Positions 6,119 through 9,664 of a stretch of DNA of 9,664 bases are shown here, one piece after another. Each line of letters starts with the position of its first letter. Position 1 is the first letter of the stretch. This stretch comes from CAUZFZ01 sp963579025 (lineage in GTDB: Bacteria > Planctomycetota > Planctomycetia > Planctomycetales > Planctomycetaceae), in contig CAUZFZ010000262.1 in assembly GCA_963579025.1 (NCBI GenBank), positions 1-9,664 on the forward strand. The letters run 5' to 3'. The notes under the pieces are model-generated. The model was given only the letters and a program-made list of their open reading frames with translations. It searched no databases and was not told where the DNA came from. A program made the position numbers and the translations under genes.

Positions 6119-7287
6119 GTAGCGACGCCGACGCCATCTATCTCGACAACGCCGCAACGAGCTTTCCGAAGCCCGAGTGCGTTTACGCAGCGGTTGACGA
6201 CTACAACCGGCACAGCGGCCGGGCGGTCGGACGCGGCGCGACCGATGCCGGGCAGGCTCTGCAGCAAACCGTTGATCGCTGCCGATTGCGAGCTGCGCAG
6301 CTCCTGGGTGCCGATGACCGTGATCAGATCGTGTTCACGTTCAATTGCACAGACAGTCTCAACATGATTCTGCACGGCGCGCTGAAGTCGGGCGATCATG
6401 TTGTTACTTCAATGGCCGAGCACAACTCGGTGCTGCGTCCGCTCCGCCACCTGGAACAATTGCGGGCCGTCAGTCTGACCGTCGTGGACGTTGACAAGTT
6501 CGGCTTTATCGACCCCGCGTCCGTGCGAAGTGCAATACGACCAGAGACGCGACTGGTCGTGGTGCAGCATGCATCCAATGTCACTGGAGCCATTCAACCA
6601 GTCGCCGAGATCGGTGCAATTGCACAAGAATCGAATGCGCTGTTCGCCATCGACGCGGCACAGTCAGCGGGACACCTGCCGTTGAATGTGATGGAACTGC
6701 AGCCTGACTTTGTGGCGTGTTCGGGGCACAAGGGGCTTCTGGGACCGCTCGGAACCGGGCTCCTCTATATCGCTCCCGGTCGGGAAGACACGCTCGCCCC
6801 TTTGCGGCAGGGTGGAACCGGATCCCGCAGTGAACTCGACACGCAGCCTGATGAGATGCCGCAGAAGTTTGAATCCGGCAATCACAACGCACCAGGTCTG
6901 GTGGGTCTGGACGCAGCCCTGGGTTTCCTGACCGAGCATGGCATCGACTCCGTGCAGCAACACGAACGGGAACTCGCAGGAATACTGTTTGACCGACTGA
7001 GTGGAATCGCTGGACTCACAATGCATTCCACTCCCGATCGGGAACGATGCACGGGTGTCATCAGCGTCAGCTCCGATCTTTACACGTCCGATGAAGTGGC
7101 CGCGCTGCTGAATCAGCACTTCCACATCGACACGCGCTCGGGGCTGCATTGTGCTCCTGGTATCCACCGCCGTATGGGCACGATCGATCGCCAGGGAACG
7201 GTGCGCATGAGCGTCGGTCTGCACTCGACGCGTGAAGACATCGATGCCGTCGCCGATGCACTGGAGCAAATCAGCGAGGCTGGCTGA
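6115..7287 (+). CDS. Class V aminotransferase / cysteine desulfurase-like PLP enzyme (EF2568-type)
   Basis: A 390-residue fold-type I PLP enzyme related to SufS/CsdA, closest by motif to the EF2568-type cysteine desulfurase family. Landmarks: IYLDNAATSFPKPE (8-21), AEHNSV with His103 stacking on PLP, AIDAAQ with Asp180 and Gln183, the PLP lysine Lys206 in SGHKGLLGPLGTG, GGTGSRSE (233-240), SGNHNAPG (254-261), Cys346 in SGLHCAP, and Arg364 in GTVRMS for the substrate carboxylate. Cys346 sits where desulfurases carry the catalytic cysteine, so sulfur abstraction from cysteine is plausible but not proven; a related lyase or transaminase is possible. It starts with GTG at 6115 and overlaps the dehydrogenase stop by 4 bp (GTGA), so translation is probably coupled. 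No Fe-S scaffold gene is adjacent. It converges on ruvC with a 10-bp gap. Confidence 0.88.
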   Translation: MSSDADAIYLDNAATSFPKPECVYAAVDDYNRHSGRAVGRGATDAGQALQQTVDRCRLRAAQLLGADDRDQIVFTFNCTDSLNMILHGALKSGDHVVTSMAEHNSVLRPLRHLEQLRAVSLTVVDVDKFGFIDPASVRSAIRPETRLVVVQHASNVTGAIQPVAEIGAIAQESNALFAIDAAQSAGHLPLNVMELQPDFVACSGHKGLLGPLGTGLLYIAPGREDTLAPLRQGGTGSRSELDTQPDEMPQKFESGNHNAPGLVGLDAALGFLTEHGIDSVQQHERELAGILFDRLSGIAGLTMHSTPDRERCTGVISVSSDLYTSDEVAALLNQHFHIDTRSGLHCAPGIHRRMGTIDRQGTVRMSVGLHSTREDIDAVADALEQISEAG

Positions 7288-7297
7288 CGGAACTGCG

Positions 7298-7837
7298 TCA
7301 TACGTGATCAACTGGCTCCGAGACGGCACAGTGTCGAACGCTGTGATAGTGACACAGCGCGACGGCCGCGGCATCCGCAACGTCGTTTGGTTCCAGCATG
7401 CGCTTGAGCCGAAGTTCCTGCTGAATCGCCCGCTGAATCTGCTCTTTGCTGGCCCGGCCACTGCCTGTCAGCAGACGCTTGATCTGCGTAGGCGTGTAGT
7501 GCACGACCGGCAGTTTGCGTTCGGCCGCCGTCAGTAGAATCACACCCCGGGCGTGTGCCATCAGGATGGCCGTCTTCGGATGCGCAACGTGCGAGAAAAC
7601 CTGTTCGATCGCGACGACCGACGGACAGAACTCATCCAGCACTTCACGCAGTCCGATCGCGATTTCATGCACTCGCTCGGCCAGAGCGAATTCTTTTGTT
7701 GAGCGAACAACTCCGCCTTCCCGCAACGTCGGGCTCTTCTGCGACTGCTCCAGAATCGCGTACCCCGTGCGATTCAACCCCGGGTCGATACCCAGAACTC
7801 GAATCACGCCAGCGGAGTTTGAAGTGGAGCCAACCAT
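7298..7837 (-). CDS. ruvC: Crossover junction endodeoxyribonuclease RuvC
   Basis: A 179-residue Holliday-junction resolvase (RNase H fold) that nicks four-way junctions with RuvAB during recombinational repair. The four acidic catalytic residues are visible: Asp18 in GIDPG, Glu78 in AIEQVF, and Asp152 and Asp155 in NDVADAAAVAL, with the 3-residue spacing of E. coli Asp138/Asp141. Phe81 sits at the junction-probing aromatic position (EQVF). The mid-segment FSHVAHPKTAILMAHARGV follows the usual FxxxNxxxAxxxxxARGV pattern with His in place of Asn. The length is close to the usual 170-180. ATG at 7837 was chosen because it leaves a 10-residue lead before VIRVLGIDPG; the frame upstream is open only because it runs into the REP pair. 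The Shine-Dalgarno sequence is weak (CAGG). It lies 109 bp downstream of cysS on the same strand; no ruvA or ruvB is in the window. Confidence 0.95.
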   Translation of the reverse strand: MVGSTSNSAGVIRVLGIDPGLNRTGYAILEQSQKSPTLREGGVVRSTKEFALAERVHEIAIGLREVLDEFCPSVVAIEQVFSHVAHPKTAILMAHARGVILLTAAERKLPVVHYTPTQIKRLLTGSGRASKEQIQRAIQQELRLKRMLEPNDVADAAAVALCHYHSVRHCAVSEPVDHV

Positions 7838-7854
7838 GACATTGCCTGAGCAGA

Positions 7855-7923
7855 GATGTAGCCGAACTCGCCAGAGTTTGGATTCCCCCAACTCAGCCAA
7901 AGTCTGGCGACTTCGGCTACATC
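7855..7923. repeat. Inverted pair of REP units (REPIN-like) between cysS and ruvC
   Basis: Arms 7855-7881 and 7897-7923 are 27-nt inverted repeats matching at 25 positions, separated by 15 nt. Each arm starts at its outer end with GATGTAG; the GTAG tetranucleotides are at 7858-7861 (+) and 7920-7917 (-). Each arm then folds on itself: left CCGAACTC-GCCA-GAGTTTGG (7862-7881); right, read on the minus strand, CCGAAGTC-GCCA-GACTTTGG (7916-7897). The only two differences between the arms are a C-G to G-C swap at paired stem positions, so both small hairpins stay intact. A GTAG tetranucleotide followed by a short hairpin, in inverted pairs, is the hallmark of bacterial REP/REPIN elements mobilised by RAYT (Y1 HUH) transposases. 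No such transposase is in the window. The pair starts 18 nt upstream of the ruvC start, so it lies in the ruvC leader or a cysS-ruvC transcript. Confidence 0.8.
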
Positions 7924-7946
7924 CAACCTGGCACTATTCAGTTTGC

Positions 7947-9506
7947 TTACTCGCGTCGCCAGCCAGTTCCGTCGGGACGGTCTTCCAGAGTCACATTCAA
8001 TGCGCGCAGGTCGTCGCGAATCTGATCGGCCAAAGCAAAGTTCTTTTCCTTCCGCAGCGACGAACGCAGGCTGATCAGCAACTCCATCAGTCCACCCACA
8101 AGTTCGTCGTCACCGCCGGCCGCTGCCGCCTCGATCGGTTTGCGGAAAACACCCAGCACTGCAGCCAACTCCTTCAGCAACGTCACTGCAGAAGTCAAAG
8201 CCAGGACGTTTACCGAATTCGATTTGCCGTCACCTTCCAAAGCCTGCTCGGCAATGAACCCATTGATCGTTTTTCGCAGATCGAACAGCACACCGACGGC
8301 ACCGCCCGTGTTGAAGTCGTCGTCCATACAATCGCAGAACCGATCGCGCAAGCCTTGAATCTCAGTAAAAAAGTCGGCTGGTTCGCCGTCGAGACTCGCA
8401 GTCTGTTCGCGCGAGACTGATGTCTGGATGTCGTAGAAACACTGGCCGGTGATCCGCTCGAATGTCTCGATCAGGCGGTAAAAGCCCTCGAGTGAACGCC
8501 CGGTTTCGGCGATCCGTTCGTCGCCAAAATCGATCGGGCTGCGGTAGTGCGTCGCCAGCAGGAAGAACCGGACGGTCTCGGGATCGTGCTTCGAGAAGAC
8601 CGCGGTCTTTACAGACTCGGCTCCCGCCGAACCGGCCAGCTTGCCCGCGACCTGAGCTTCCTGATCGGGGATATCACCATGCCGGTCGTGTCCCCCGCCG
8701 ACCTTCCCAGCCTGACCGCTGGCCTGCATCAAGCCGTTGTGCATCCAGTAGTTGGCGAAGGGCTTGCTGTTGCAGCACTCGGACTGCGCCAATTCGTTTT
8801 CGTGGTGCGGAAACAGCAGGTCGAGCCCGCCACCGTGAATGTCGAATGTCTCGCCCAGGTACTTACTGCTCATCGCCGAGCATTCGATATGCCAGCCGGG
8901 CCGACCTGGTCCCCATGGACTGTCCCACGATGGCTCGCCTGGTTTTGACGCCTTCCACAAAGCAAAGTCCGCCGGGTGCTTCTTCTTGTTCGCCGCTTCG
9001 ACGCGCGTGCCGGACATGATTTCGTCGATGCTGCGGTGACTCAGCTTGCCGTAGTTTTCGTCACTTTCCGTGTGAAAGTAGACGTCCCCATTCAGCGGGT
9101 ACGCATGGCCCTTTTCGATGAGCGCAGCGATCATCGCCAGCATCTCGTCGATGTGTTCGGTCGCCTTCGGGAAGCAGTCGATCGTGTCAACGCCCATCGT
9201 CTCCAGGTTGTCGAAGTAGTCCAGCGTCATCTCGTTCGCGAGCGCTTCGACAGTCGTGCCACTTTCGTTCGCCCGATTGATCAACTTGTCATCGACGTCG
9301 GTGATGTTCACGACCCAGGTGACGTCGTAACCGCTGTAGGCGAGGTAGCGTTTGATCGTGTCGAAAATGACGGGCCCGACCATGTGTCCGATATGAGCCG
9401 GCTTGTAGACCGTCGGCCCGCACAGATACATCCCGACTTTGCCGGGTGTCACAGGTGTGAAGTCTTCTTTTGTGCGGGACAGCGTGTTGTAGATGCGGAG
9501 GGTCAT
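7947..9506 (-). CDS. cysS: Cysteinyl-tRNA synthetase, with insertion and altered KMSKS loop
   Basis: A 519-residue class I aminoacyl-tRNA synthetase that charges tRNA-Cys in the cytoplasm. Visible: MYLCGPTVY, HIGH (38-41), VVNITDVDDKL, WHIECSAM and the GGGLDLLFPHHENE block. The zinc ligands Cys29, Cys209, His234 and Glu238 sit almost exactly at the E. coli positions (Cys28, Cys209, His234, Glu238). After MHNGLMQASG there is a Gly/Asp/His-rich insertion of about 23 residues (roughly 266-288). The KMSKS position then reads KLAGS (289-293), without the second lysine, before HDPETVRFFLLATHYRSP. The C-terminal DALR-type helices are complete, ending GTGWRRE. The start is ATG at 9506, where family similarity begins (MTLRIYNTLSR). 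The 19-residue upstream extension would start inside the terminal repeat of an IS and is rejected. Only a weak GAAG precedes the start. It is upstream of ruvC on the same strand. Confidence 0.94.
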   Translation of the reverse strand: MTLRIYNTLSRTKEDFTPVTPGKVGMYLCGPTVYKPAHIGHMVGPVIFDTIKRYLAYSGYDVTWVVNITDVDDKLINRANESGTTVEALANEMTLDYFDNLETMGVDTIDCFPKATEHIDEMLAMIAALIEKGHAYPLNGDVYFHTESDENYGKLSHRSIDEIMSGTRVEAANKKKHPADFALWKASKPGEPSWDSPWGPGRPGWHIECSAMSSKYLGETFDIHGGGLDLLFPHHENELAQSECCNSKPFANYWMHNGLMQASGQAGKVGGGHDRHGDIPDQEAQVAGKLAGSAGAESVKTAVFSKHDPETVRFFLLATHYRSPIDFGDERIAETGRSLEGFYRLIETFERITGQCFYDIQTSVSREQTASLDGEPADFFTEIQGLRDRFCDCMDDDFNTGGAVGVLFDLRKTINGFIAEQALEGDGKSNSVNVLALTSAVTLLKELAAVLGVFRKPIEAAAAGGDDELVGGLMELLISLRSSLRKEKNFALADQIRDDLRALNVTLEDRPDGTGWRRE

Positions 9507-9550
9507 AGTTGCTTCAGGGAAGAGAATTCGTTGAGGGTGCGATAGACCAA

Positions 9551-9664
9551 TGAAAGTGGACACCGGAAATAGAATTTAGACGGCGAGTTTAGTGCGGTGT
9601 TCTTCTTCGAATTCGTCAGGTGTTCTGTAACCGAGAGTCTGGTGAATTCTCTTTGAGTTGTAGA
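9551..9664 (-). mobile_element. Partial IS3-family insertion sequence, one end, cut by the window edge
   Basis: The 3' part of an IS3-family transposase gene reads toward cysS. Beyond its stop codon, the sequence starting TGAAAGTGGACACCGG at 9551 begins with the 5'-TG typical of IS3 termini and is a plausible terminal inverted repeat. The other end lies outside the window, so neither the repeat nor a target duplication can be verified. The inferred boundary leaves 44 bp between the IS and the cysS start codon. Confidence 0.55.
9576..9664 (-). CDS. IS3-family transposase (OrfB), C-terminal fragment
   Basis: This is too short for standard ORF calling, but the minus-strand frame from the window edge to TAA (9576-9578) encodes YNSKRIHQTLGYRTP followed by DEFEEEHRTKLAV. 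The YN-x-x-R-x-H-x-x-LGY-x-x-P-x-x-F pattern is the hallmark C-terminal end of IS3-family DDE integrase-type transposases (OrfB), just after the catalytic glutamate. The 28 residues seen are the natural C-terminus; the gene continues beyond the window. Whether the transposase is intact cannot be told from here. Confidence 0.85.
   Translation of the reverse strand, partial: YNSKRIHQTLGYRTPDEFEEEHRTKLAV

Noticed and set aside
6664..7461. 265-codon minus-strand open frame
   Set aside because: It is antisense to the PLP enzyme gene and overlaps the end of ruvC; its composition is rich in Arg/Ser/Gln and no family motif is visible.
7515..8420. 301-codon plus-strand open frame opposite ruvC and cysS
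   Set aside because: It lies antisense to two genes with clear catalytic motifs, runs through the REP pair, and shows no domain pattern; a shadow of high-GC codon bias.
8627..8708. Frameshift pair explaining the missing KMSKS
   Set aside because: Part of the KLAGS-containing stretch was checked in another frame without finding KMSKS or KISKS, and the used frame joins conserved family blocks on both sides.
9507..9563. 19-codon N-terminal extension of CysS
   Set aside because: It begins inside the probable IS terminus, and the family N-terminus aligns at ATG 9506.
9530..9565. Outward hybrid promoter at the IS end (TTTCCG, 17 nt, TCTATC on the minus strand)
   Set aside because: Each hexamer matches the sigma-70 consensus at only about three of six positions; not distinguishable from chance.

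Overview
The window looks like a planctomycete chromosome (Planctomycetota, probably class Planctomycetia). The evidence is a DUF1501 protein with a Tat-type leader, a sugar-dehydrogenase/di-heme cytochrome c fusion, a planctomycete-style RuvC, and a cysteinyl-tRNA synthetase with an insertion and an altered KMSKS loop. Base composition looks moderately GC-rich. No CRISPR array, tRNA, rRNA or recognisable defence cassette is visible.

Layout, left to right. (1) A gene-poor left edge (1-173) holds one small hairpin. It is followed by a 67-bp symmetric repeat made of six 10-bp TAAT/ATTA units, which runs into the 3' end of a phosphofructokinase gene. (2) On the minus strand a DUF1501 gene (1579-3009) lies upstream of a predicted pyrophosphate-dependent phosphofructokinase (220-1452). 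(3) A divergent spacer (3010-3196) carries a lone REP-like copy and a hairpin. (4) The plus strand then carries a short GNAT acetyltransferase of N-acetylglutamate-synthase type, a roughly 100-bp nested palindromic repeat, an exported PQQ-type sugar dehydrogenase fused to an SO2930-type di-heme domain, and, overlapping it by 4 bp, a class V (cysteine desulfurase-like) PLP enzyme. (5) Converging on these, the minus strand carries cysS and then ruvC. The gap between cysS and ruvC holds an inverted pair of REP units, each with a GTAG tetranucleotide and its own hairpin. (6) At the right edge the 3' end of an IS3-family transposase gene and its probable terminal repeat lie only about 44 bp upstream of cysS.

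The coding genes are mostly housekeeping (glycolysis, tRNA charging, Holliday junction resolution) or planctomycete-typical exported oxidation and surface functions. The dehydrogenase and the PLP enzyme are the only pair with clear evidence of translational coupling. The most interesting content is non-coding. Three structurally different palindromic repeat families occupy four of the intergenic junctions. The REP pair shows a compensatory base-pair swap between its two arms, which points to selection on the individual hairpins, and a diverged third copy lies about 4.7 kb away.
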